Positions 51,901 to 58,522 of a DNA stretch of 64,000 nt are shown here, piece by piece. Numbering within the stretch: the stretch's first letter is position 1; each line of letters starts with the position of its first letter. Made by a program: the position numbers and the translations under genes. The DNA lies in the NCBI GenBank assembly GCA_026874595.1, contig CM049315.1:16887664-16951663 (forward strand), written 5' to 3'. Under the pieces are notes generated by a model. It was not told where the DNA came from, searched no databases, and worked only from the letters and a program-made list of their open reading frames with translations. Source of the stretch: Sipunculus nudus. Lineage: Eukaryota > Annelida > Sipuncula > Golfingiida > Sipunculidae.

Positions 51901-54401
51901 TATACATGTGACATGCTTACCTTTTACTACAGTTTTGTGGTTATCTACTTTGGACTGCATGTATCTGGTGGTTGCTGGAGATATTATACATGTGATATGC
52001 TTACCTTTTACTACAGTTTTGTGGTTATCTACTTTGGACTGTGAGGATCAGGTGGTTGCTGGAGATATTATACATGTGACATGTTTACCTTTTACTACAG
52101 TTTTGTGGTTATCTACTTTGGACTGTGAGGATCAGGTGGTTGCTGGAGATATTATACATGTGACATGTTTACCTTTTACTACAGTTTTGTGGTTATCTAC
52201 TTTGGACTGTGAGGATCAGGTGGTTGCTGGAGAAATTATACATGTGACATGCTTACCTTTTACTACAGTTTTGTTGTTATCTACTTTGGACTGTGAGGAT
52301 CTGGTGGTTGCTGGAGATATTATACATGTGACATGCTTACCTTTTACTACAGTTTTGTGGTTATCTACTTTGGACTGTGAGGATCAGGTGGTTGCTGGAG
52401 ATATTTTACATGTGACATGCTTACCTTTTACTACAGTTTTGCGGTTATATACTTTGGACTGTGAGGATCAGGTGGTTGCTGGAGATATTATACATGTGAC
52501 ATGCTTACCTTTTACTGCAGTTTTGTGGTTATCTACTTTTGACTGTGAGGATCAGGTGGTTGCTGGAGATATTATACATGTGACATGCTTACCTTTTACT
52601 ACAGTTTTGTGTTTATCTACTTTGGACTGCATGTATCTTGTGGTTGCTGGAGATATTATACATGTGACGTGCTTACCTCTTACTACAGTTTTGTGGTTAT
52701 CTACTTTGGACTGTGAGGATCCGGTGGTTGCTGGAGATATTATACATGTGACATGCTTACCTTTTACTACAGTTTTGTGGTTATCTACTTTGGACTGCAT
52801 GTATCTGGTGGTTGCTGGAGATATTATACATGTGATATGCTTACCTTTAACTACAGTTTTGTGGTTATCTACTTTGGACTGTGAGGATCAGGTGGTTGCT
52901 GGAGATATTATACATGTGACATGTTTACCTTTTAGTACAGTTTTGTGGTTATCTACTTTGGACTGTGAGGATCAGGTGGTTGCTGGAGATATTATACATG
53001 TGACATGTTTACCTTTTACTACAGTTTTGTGGTTATCTACTTTGGACTGTGAGGATCAGGTGGTTGCTGGAGATATTATACATGTGACATGCTTACCTTT
53101 TACTACAGTTTTGTGGTTATCTACTTTGGACTGCATGTATCTGGTGGTTGCTGGAGATATTATACATGTGATATGCTTACCTTTAACTACAGTTTTGTGG
53201 TTATCTATTTTGGACTGTGAGGATCAGGTGGTTGCTGGAGATATTATACATGTGACATGTTTACCTTTTAGTACAGTTTTGTGGTTATCTACTTTTGACT
53301 GTGAGGATCAGGTGGTTGCTGGAGATATTATACATGTGACATGTTTACCTTTTACTACAGTTTTGTGGTTATCTACTTTGGACTGTGAGGATCAGGTGGT
53401 TGCTGGAGATATTATACATGTGACATGCTTACCTTTTACTACAGTTTTGCGGTTATATACTTTGGACTGTGAGGATCAGGTGGTTGCTGGAGATATTATA
53501 CATGTGACATGCTTACCTTTTACTACAGTTTTGCGGTTATCTACTTTGGACTGTGAGGATCCGGTGGTTGCTGGAGCAGCAGATTTGGCTATGCTGCTCT
53601 TGTCACACATCAGCCGGGCCTGTCTTACCAGGTAGTTAATTGGTTCTCTAAGCTGAGCATAACGCCTTGGAGAAAAATGCTCTGGTCTTATTGTGGATAA
53701 CTGTCTTCTTAAGCACTCTGTTCAATAACAAAAGCACTCAGCTCAATCACAAACATGATATTCAGCTTACAAATCTGCCTAAAAAATTGAAATTAACGAC
53801 CAAGTAATCAATGGGTCATTACCAGCAAATTGGATTGCAAACAGTTATTCATTTCTTTTTGCCCCTGTGGTTCACATATGGTTAAGATCACTTTAAATGG
53901 ATCAATTAGAATCTGTCATAGTCCTGTATATCCTTATTTAAAGTTTTTTTTGTGGATTTACAAGTGCAGAAAAAATTATTCTGCATATGCAAACATATAC
54001 GGGTTGCTGATCAATACGACATGAGTAAATTAGCTTGGTGCTTTGATATTTTAGAAATACCAATAATGCGTACTCAACAAGAAAGCATAAAAAGAGTCTT
54101 GATTGAAAGTCTCTTTTTAAAGGTGAAATTTAACAGACTTTATATGGTTTTACAACATTTTCCTTTTGCTAAAAGGAACATTTTCACAACAGTAATGTTG
54201 ATAAATTGTCAATCTATTCAAACAAGAATGTCAACTGGTTAACAAGTACTTGACCTGCTTGAGGAAATATTACTCACCATGACAAGTCCTACAGCTGAGA
54301 GGGTTAACCAGGAGTCCATTATGACACATCTGTGGGTCCTGATGCTGCAGGTTGTTGAGCAGCTTCCCCATCTTCTGACTCCATCTCACACATCTCTGCA
54401 T
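21918..54401 (-). CDS. SLC30A9: SLC30A9 / ZnT9, mitochondrial zinc transporter (17 coding exons)
   Basis: Seventeen exons with GT-AG borders and matching phases sum to 1,749 nt, giving 582 residues and TGA; human ZnT9 has 568. Order: a basic N-terminal region fitting a mitochondrial transit peptide (MQRCVRWSQK, later LRRQLSTIRPEHFSPRRY); the ZnT9-specific helical N-terminal region (residues about 110-206); then a six-helix cation diffusion facilitator domain (about 245-466) and a cytosolic-type C-terminal domain ending LRHVDLEQL (human VRHVDLEIL). Helix 2 keeps H286-x3-D290 (EALHSLADT) and helix 5 has VVLLEDLAAV as in ZnT9. The family exports zinc from the mitochondrial matrix (established for SLC30A9). 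The start ATG at 54,399-54,401 has an in-frame TGA upstream. Intron 2 is almost entirely an 84-bp array derived from the exon 2 / intron 2 border. Confidence 0.95.
22496..22609 (-). CDS. SLC30A9: SLC30A9 coding exon 16
   Basis: Acceptor TTATCAG, donor TTGAAG/GTTAGT. It encodes EIQTIQNIEDMESFMLKHGE and KIVDTLGGEVDRIEKNLK, matching the human C-terminal domain closely. Confidence 0.97.
23189..23318 (-). CDS. SLC30A9: SLC30A9 coding exon 15
   Basis: Acceptor GTTTCAG, donor CTTAAT/GTAAGA. It encodes ALYDVKATDLGASQTRFKAE, IDFDGKELTRLYLERQDMD and TMLN (human AIHDVKATDLGLGKVRFKAD). The intron before it is about 4.6 kb and is filled with divergent repeats. Confidence 0.97.
23540..25345. repeat. Divergent tandem ~150-290-bp repeats with TGACCT half-sites (intron 14-15)
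   Basis: Repeated blocks carry GACCTTGACCTTTGACC, a TCAAGTTTGAAATCCATACA box and ATCCAGAAACTAATTTTTGG. They start after a TGCCAGAGTATCCCCAGACA boundary at about 23,568 that recurs at 36,308. The right part (24,840-25,345) matches the tandem blocks at 36,590-37,190. This is a non-coding mobile or satellite family common in style to bivalve genomes (inference). Confidence 0.75.
26045..26100. other. Unused exon-like segment
   Basis: On the - strand an acceptor CTTTTAG, an open segment (VLQFTYPADPIE) and a GTAAGC look like an exon, but exons 14 and 15 join directly with the right phase and complete the human-like sequence, so this is not part of the main mRNA. Confidence 0.3.
26520..27650. repeat. 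Divergent TGACCT-containing repeats and terminal boundary (intron 14-15)
   Basis: About five blocks of ~140-150 bp each carry CTGTGACCTTGACCTTTGAC, a TTCTTCTCC(C/T)ATTGGTAGG box and GAAAGATGGAAGG. The array ends in a GGACGGACGGCC-rich stretch at 27,558-27,600 and GACTTAAAGTCAACTGAGCTAA at about 27,628, a boundary that recurs at about 34,064. Confidence 0.75.
27957..28019 (-). CDS. SLC30A9: SLC30A9 coding exon 14
   Basis: Acceptor CTTCCAG, donor ATCAG/GTGAGA. It encodes SIPPEKKAEITKDLESDRLI, the start of the C-terminal domain (human SIQPEQVQRLTELLENDPSV). Confidence 0.95.
28134..28235. repeat. ATT/GTT-rich low-complexity tract
   Basis: Imperfect TTATTATTGTTATTA-type sequence in the intron between exons 13 and 14. 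Confidence 0.7.
28728..28938 (-). CDS. SLC30A9: SLC30A9 coding exon 13 (TM5-TM6)
   Basis: Acceptor TCTCACAG, donor GGCAG/GTAGGT. It encodes SRGIDPSVNVVLLEDLAAVI, the helix-5 ATCMGLSYYQGHP turn, and helix 6 ending TNISALVGR. The VLLED motif of ZnT9 helix 5 is intact. Confidence 0.97.
29653..29724 (-). CDS. SLC30A9: SLC30A9 coding exon 12
   Basis: Acceptor ACTTCAG, donor ATATG/GTATGT. It encodes TLLIAINQVRKSARQEKVTF and LEY (human TLLVAVNELRRNARAKGMSF YKY). Confidence 0.95.
30551..30590 (-). CDS. SLC30A9: SLC30A9 coding exon 11 (TM4, 40 nt)
   Basis: Acceptor TTTCCAG, donor GGTG/GTATGT. It encodes GIVVLGGSFLSEG (human AYCILAGSLVSEG). A GT three bases upstream would break the frame; GTATGT keeps it. 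Confidence 0.93.
31306..31441 (-). CDS. SLC30A9: SLC30A9 coding exon 10 (TM3)
   Basis: Acceptor GTACCAG, donor TTTTGG/GTATGT. It encodes YGWGNFRYISALISGVGIF, then GAGLSWYHGVQGLLHPQSIE, nearly identical to human ZnT9 in this segment. Confidence 0.97.
32052..32107 (-). CDS. SLC30A9: SLC30A9 coding exon 9
   Basis: Acceptor TGTGCAG, donor TACCC/GTAAGT. It encodes VILAIGLHQSLKEADTEY, the end of TM2 and the following loop (human LLALGISKSVQTPDPSH). Confidence 0.94.
32233..33119. mobile_element. Non-autonomous hAT-like element (887 bp) in an SLC30A9 intron
   Basis: The element starts CAGGGCTGAATTAATAC and ends GTACCCAGCCCTA, giving short inverted ends (CAGGGCTG against TAGGGCTG). It is flanked on both sides by the 8-bp direct repeat CTGCCAAT (32,225-32,232 and 33,120-33,127). 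An 8-bp target duplication and CAGGGCTG-type ends are hallmarks of the hAT superfamily. No transposase frame remains, so it was moved in trans. It lies in the intron between exons 8 and 9. Confidence 0.75.
33233..34090. repeat. Mobile-element remnant related to the 27.6-kb boundary
   Basis: It starts GGGACCCATGGGTCGGTGCG and ends near ACTTATAGTCAGCTGAGCTAA, similar to the ends of the repeat near 27,640. GGACAGACAGGTGGACAG occurs in the middle (33,480). Non-coding. Confidence 0.5.
34171..34273 (-). CDS. SLC30A9: SLC30A9 coding exon 8 (TM1-TM2, zinc site)
   Basis: Acceptor GTTTCAG, donor AACCAG/GTAACT. It encodes NLFNCVIKFCAWLYSG and SMFAEALHSLADTINQ. The H-x3-D pair of helix 2 (H286, D290) is the conserved metal site of cation diffusion facilitators. 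Confidence 0.95.
34998..35056 (-). CDS. SLC30A9: SLC30A9 coding exon 7
   Basis: Acceptor CTCCAG, donor GGAAT/GTAAAT. It encodes AGESLFKTGSGKVVLSAIG, entering transmembrane helix 1 (human FFKGPGKVVMVAIC). Confidence 0.93.
35610..35713 (-). CDS. SLC30A9: SLC30A9 coding exon 6
   Basis: Acceptor GTTACAG, donor GGCTCA/GTAAGT. It encodes a charged helix (LFNIKRAKRAYEIEHQEAMA) and FIFKGAANIGS, the linker before the membrane domain. Confidence 0.93.
36143..36225 (-). CDS. SLC30A9: SLC30A9 coding exon 5
   Basis: Encodes ALEVWGSMEALQKERKRRIA and VEDYEKW (human SLEVWGSPEALAREKKLRKE). The acceptor is TTTTAAG, a non-CAG site followed 2 nt later by a second AG; phase picks the first. The donor is GTAAGT at 36,142; the overlapping GTGTAA two bases earlier would create a stop. 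Confidence 0.93.
36308..37262. mobile_element. Inverted-end element with tandem ~305-bp core
   Basis: The left end GTATCCCCAGACA (36,311) and right end TGTCTAGGGATAC (about 37,249) form imperfect inverted termini. Inside, a ~305-bp block occurs twice (36,588 and 36,895) with GGTGGC(A/G)CCACC, CAAGATCTTTGGTC and TTCAAGGTCAAGG boxes. A 19-base C run interrupts the left side at 36,328. The 23.5-25.3-kb region is a related, partly different copy. It lies in the intron between exons 4 and 5 and has no coding capacity. Confidence 0.6.
37560..37790. repeat. Pyrimidine-rich ~60-bp imperfect tandem repeat beside exon 4
   Basis: CTACCTCTCTCACATT, TTATTTTTTCTACC and CTACTCTTTTACC blocks recur about four times. 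In the sense of SLC30A9 this is a GAGAGG-rich purine tract directly after the exon 4 donor. Such tracts can act as splicing enhancers (inference). Confidence 0.6.
37798..37890 (-). CDS. SLC30A9: SLC30A9 coding exon 4
   Basis: Acceptor TTTACAG, donor AGAAA/GTAAGT. It encodes HLSDLTSHARRSPFSDRE then VITVYKRGEVER, matching the human SSDLEQLRKIRRRSPHED and FTVYLRSDVEAK segments of the ZnT9 N-terminal domain. Confidence 0.93.
38626..38740 (-). CDS. SLC30A9: SLC30A9 coding exon 3
   Basis: Acceptor GTTTCAG, donor TCAAA/GTGAGT. It encodes VPTKKSEGKTKIDIS and a helix with ITPVKAMNEYLLTS, matching human ITGVRAINEFCLKS. It is the acceptor end of the array-filled intron 2. Confidence 0.93.
39633..53576 (-). 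repeat. 84-bp exon-intron-border minisatellite array, about 166 units
   Basis: The 84-bp unit repeats head to tail for 13,944 bp (13,944/84 = 166). In the sense of SLC30A9 each unit reads: CTCCAG, then a 54-nt copy of the end of coding exon 2 (from CAACCACCGGATCC to CTGTAGTAAAAG), then a 5' splice site GTAAGC or GTAAAC, then CATGTCACATGTATAATAT and back to CTCCAG. The right-most unit merges without a break into exon 2 (53,517-53,576). The left edge is at about 39,633, only 0.9 kb from exon 3. Units come in three main classes at one site: GGA (Gly), TGA (stop) and AGATACATG (RYM). Identity between units is very high, which points to recent amplification. Because 84 is divisible by 3, several frames on both strands stay open for long distances; these are not genes. 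Confidence 0.97.
53517..53717 (-). CDS. SLC30A9: SLC30A9 coding exon 2 (its end is unit 1 of the 84-bp array)
   Basis: Acceptor TTGAACAG, then CLRRQLSTIRPEHFSP, a basic stretch, and LVRQARLMCDKSSIAK. The last ~60 nt, encoding PATTGSSQSKVDNRKTVVK, are the same sequence as each unit of the array that follows. Donor AAAAG/GTAAGC at 53,516. It ends in phase 1, and exon 3 begins TG, giving GTG (Val) as required. An in-frame TGA just upstream of the acceptor rules out extension. Confidence 0.85.
54278..54401 (-). CDS. SLC30A9: SLC30A9 coding exon 1
   Basis: It begins with MQRCVRWSQKMGKLLNNL, is rich in Arg/Lys/Leu and lacks acidic residues early, as expected for a matrix-targeting peptide. Donor CATG/GTGAGT at 54,277. 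It ends in phase 1 (G), which joins exon 2 to make a Glu codon. The in-frame TGA upstream fixes this ATG as the most 5' one possible in this exon. The true 5' end of the transcript is unknown. Confidence 0.8.
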
Positions 54402-54417
54402 CTTCTTGAATATTCAT
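54319..54417 (-). other. Overlapping upstream ORF at the SLC30A9 start
   Basis: An ATG 16 bases upstream of the SLC30A9 start opens a 32-codon frame (MNIQEDAEMCEMESEDGEAA, then QQPAASGPTDVS and TAA) in another phase, running through exon 1. If the transcript starts upstream of 54,417 this would be an overlapping uORF that lowers translation. It could equally be chance. Confidence 0.35.
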
Positions 54418-54419
54418 AA

Positions 54420-57050
54420 AATGCCCTCTGGTGATGAAATATTGTAACTCTAAATATCATTTCACTCTCCATTCTACCACAGATCTTCTAAAGATTGTAG
54501 ACAATATATCTTAAAACATACACTAGATTGACCATGCATTCTACCTAGAAGAGGGGAAATTACACAAAGTATATGTCTTTAATTATATGGAAATTTAATA
54601 AATGAAATAATGAAAGTGATTAATCAGAATATAGTAGTGTGTTGTTGATCCAAAAAATGTGGGGGAAAGGGTTTTTGTTTGGATAAACAATCACTGGGAT
54701 AAACAATCACCATGATTTCCCACCTGTTGTGGTGCACCAGAGTTTAAAAAAAGGGTGGCAAACATGAATTAATGAAGCTAGTCCGAAAGAAAAATTGGCT
54801 ACAGCATTTTTGTTAGGTTTACCATCAATTTAATCAATTTATCATTCAAAGTACATTAAAATCATTGCTAATCGGCCCTGGTAAATCAGAGTGCACTTAC
54901 CTGATGAATATGTTTTCATGGTTTGGATTTCAGGTAAACAATCAAAATTTCAGTTCTCAGTTTTCAATTTTAGATAAAAAAAATTTCAGATAAATGAATT
55001 CCGATAAATGACCCTCTACTGTACCAGCATCCTACCTAACACCAGTATTTTTTTTTATTTTACTGGATATAGCTTGTAGTTTTCTTTTTAAGTTTCACTG
55101 CATTAAGATTATAATTTGAGTTTCAATGTTCATCTGAAACTGATCCTCTGTTAATGTTTGTTTCTGTAATTTTTGGACAATTTCATATTTTAGAAAATGA
55201 GTTAAATAAAGCTGAAGTGAACCAAGCTGCCCTTTGCAAAAAGTAAACATATCAGATGTAAAACAATGAGATGAACCTTAGGCCAGTGAACAAGGTTTGA
55301 AGTTTTTTATGCCCTGTATTAGAGGTTTTGTTTTCATATTAAAAGAGATAAAATTATACCAAAAAATCCTTGATAACTGTACGTCCAGCCCATAAGGATC
55401 ATATACTTCTTGAACAAATATTTGTATTGAATATCATCTGAACAAGTGATATATCAATCATGATTTATATAAAGAATATTGCCAGACATATTAACAAATT
55501 CCATGACTAACACATGTCAAACACTTCAACTCAACTATGTTTGATACTGTTTGATTTGACCCTTCCCTGTTAGACTTCATAAATCTTCAGATGAACATCT
55601 TCACTTGATATGCAAACATGCCTTGGCCCGCATTTACGTAAACATGCAAGTGGTTCATCAAGTACTGATGATTATTCAATAATTATGGCATTTTTATTTT
55701 AAATAGCATGCTGGGTATACACAATGCTGGTATACTACAACCAAATGATTACTTTCATATCCATAACTGAACTGCCGATAACATGAGCTTTATAGTAAAT
55801 AAAACTATGATCCTTGGAAAACACTTGGCCCATTTAATTTATTATGTGTTATTTGTTTGTTAACATGCTAGCTCGTCGGAGTTTTACTTTAATCCTCAGA
55901 ATATCCTTGACTCATAGGGGCTTTGATTTACTGCTTTTTGCACAGAGTGAGCATAAAACAATTTTTTTACAACTCAACAGTGCAAACAGACTACAACTAG
56001 TACTAGCCTAGATACTAGATCTATATCTTTAATAAATAATCTGAAATTAATGAAGACCTGGTGCCACTGCACAACATGAATGAAGGAGAACAAGCTGTAG
56101 GACACGTTCCTGATTCTGTGTTCTTATCCATGGTTGAAACAGAAATGATGATGTGAGCAACTGGATCCAGTATTTACAGGTAAACTCAATTCTCTTAATG
56201 TGACATAGAGGCTGTGAGACCTGATGTAAATGTGCTTATGTTAAGCACCAACAGAGCTGTCTTCTACAATTTGGCATAGATGTGCCATGGTCACAGTAAC
56301 AAAATACATGTAGTGAGAATGCAGTGACAATGCAGTGAGAACATCAATGGAATAATTACTATGCCCTTATTAAGATCTAAGAATTTAGAACAGCCTCACT
56401 ACATACATATTTTGTAAATGTCCAGAGTTTGACAAAGTCCTCCAAGTCCATGGACACCATACCATGTCCTTTTCAGTTTCTACTGCATTCCTACCATGTT
56501 GAAAAAGTTCTGACTGCATCCACCTATTTTATTTAAGATGTAATGAAAACGTGGCTAAGTTTGAGAGTGGTTTAAAATGTACTTAAATGTAATTTTGTAA
56601 AAAGCATTAATAAAGAGTTCAAACAGAATTTAATACCATTTCACTTTGTTATGAGAATCCAGTGGTTTGCATAATCAATGGCCCAACTACTCTTATTAAA
56701 TAACAGGTGAAACATTTTTCTCCCTCTGCGTTCCTGCTTCATACCTCTGTGTGTATATGCATGAAAATTGCTAGAGAAGCAATTTTCACGCATAGGGTCT
56801 GCATTAACTCAGGGTTTCAGGGTAAAATGATGTCACTTCACCATCTTTTTGTGGAAGGCCTGCTTGATCCACTGTACAAATAAATTAGTCTGCCAGTTCA
56901 CGCATATACATGCACATGTAAACACCTATTTTTTCACACATTATCCATTTATGCACACATGGAAACATACCTTAAGACTATATAATTTTATTGTAGCCAT
57001 GTATCTGTTGCCAGCAAAATGGATACCAGCCCAGTGAGGATTGCACAAAG
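54420..57050. other. 5' flank of SLC30A9, nothing firm recognised
   Basis: This stretch should contain the promoter. No TATA box in a convincing place, CpG-rich block or coding exon was seen. A 24-codon open frame at 56,076 (+) has no recognised similarity. Confidence 0.35.
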
Positions 57051-57059
57051 CCCATGTTA

Positions 57060-57345
57060 TTGGCAAAATCTTGAATTTAAGCAAGATTTGGCAAATTAAG
57101 CAAGTTTCATATTTAGCAAGATCTTGCTTAGCCCATTTACATAATTCACCTCTATTTCTGACCTAATTCTTGCATACTGAAATTTTCTTGCTTAATATTT
57201 TAGCCAGATTTTATTAAGCAAGATCTTGCTTAGCTCATTTACATAATCTGCCTCTGTTTATGACATAAATCTTGCATAATGAGAATTTCCTGCTTAATTC
57301 TAAGCAAGATTTTATTAAGCAAGATCTTGCTTAGCTCAATAACAC
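57060..57345. repeat. ~85-bp tandem repeat with a palindromic core
   Basis: Three units carry TTAAGCAAGATCTTGCTTAG, whose centre AAGCAAGATCTTGCTT is a perfect palindrome (at about 57,115, 57,218 and 57,316), followed in the first two by CCCATTTACATAAT-like sequence. A degraded part-unit precedes them. Each palindrome could extrude or pair as a hairpin. Confidence 0.8.
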
Positions 57346-58049
57346 AAAATTCAACCTATTATTTAATAAGAGTTTTGCCCAGCCAGAGAACAACTCACGC
57401 TACTCAGTTGTGGCTAAACATGCATCTATCACTCCTTTAAACTGCATCTCAGACTCTACTATACTCTGTTCCAACACCATTGTCCACCTAATTTTTCACA
57501 ATATTTCTTTTAATTATATTTATTTGCCACTACAAGTTAGCTTTTATCAAAAGAGATAATGTGGAGATATTTGGTGATTTAAATAAGTATGAAATAAATA
57601 TATTTACTATGCGACACCAGAACAATTTTGACTAGAAAGAGGTGTAAAAATGATGATACGAGTCCAAGTGGCCATATCTACTTATCCATGTAATTACTAC
57701 GTGGGACGTATGAGTGACGTAACAAACATATGATGTACAAATATCACTGTGATGGAATCACTACGAATCATCAAATGGATGTAGTTTTAGCCCGTCATCT
57801 TAGGTTGTCACTGATATGTCGCAAGACCATACATCTGTTCAGTCATATTTCTTTCTGAATTAATCAATATGAAATCAATACACGGGAGTCTATTACTTTG
57901 CTATTAGATAATAGCCACAATTATCTGATATACCTCTAGGGTAAAAAATGTAAGCTTTAATGTATTATATAAAAATATCTAAACAAAGATTGGACACTGG
58001 TGCAGGAATGGAGTATAGACTCTAGTTATATTTGTATTCATATATTTCG

Positions 58050-58522
58050 GGTCCACCTAAACACCCAAAACACCGGTGTTTTGGGTACGTGTGACGAAAC
58101 ACCACGAAACACCCTTTTAAATTCAAATTTGAAGCAAAACACTTGTATCAGTTAATAAATCACCATCTGTTGGATATGTTAATGTAGAATTTGTGCCACT
58201 ATTCTGTAAAATTTAAGAAAGCAATAGGGTTTTGTACAATTGACAAGTACGCTGCTTGATTGCGACTTGCGCCACTAGGGGGCAGGGTCATAGCTGGCAT
58301 AAACGGCTGCCGTGGGCACGGGTGAACCGACCACGGCACAAAACACTCGTTTTTATCTTTATGACATGAATTTATGAAACAATATTGCAGAGATATATTC
58401 ATCAGATGATTATCTATCGATTGGTCTTACATTTTTGGTTCAGGTTTGAAGTGAAGTGGGTGTTTCATGGTGTTTCGTCACAGATACCCAAAACACCGGT
58501 ATTTTGGGTGTTTAGGGGGACC
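58050..58522. mobile_element. ~470-bp MITE with ~65-bp terminal inverted repeats
   Basis: The left end GGTCCACCTAAACACCCAAA continues to ACACCGGTGTTTTGGGTA and GACGAAACACCACGAAACACC. The right end is the near-exact reverse complement (GGTGTTTCATGGTGTTTCGTC to GTGTTTAGGGGGACC). Each terminal repeat holds the palindrome CAAAACACCGGTGTTTTG (the right copy has one change). Flanks suggest a short TATAT-type target duplication in the host minisatellite. No transposase was found. Confidence 0.88.
58272..58285 (+). promoter_or_regulatory. Consensus CTCF motif inside the MITE
   Basis: CCACTAGGGGGCAG matches CCASYAGRKGGCRS at all 14 positions. It lies near the middle of the MITE at 58,050-58,522. Binding is not shown. 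Confidence 0.45.

Noticed and set aside
39633-53576. CRISPR-like or centromeric satellite reading of the array
   Set aside because: There are no unique spacers, the host is an animal, and the unit clearly derives from the neighbouring exon-intron border.
50423-53635. 1,070-codon + strand open frame
   Set aside because: Same reason as the 39,957 frame. It ends by running antisense through SLC30A9 exon 2.
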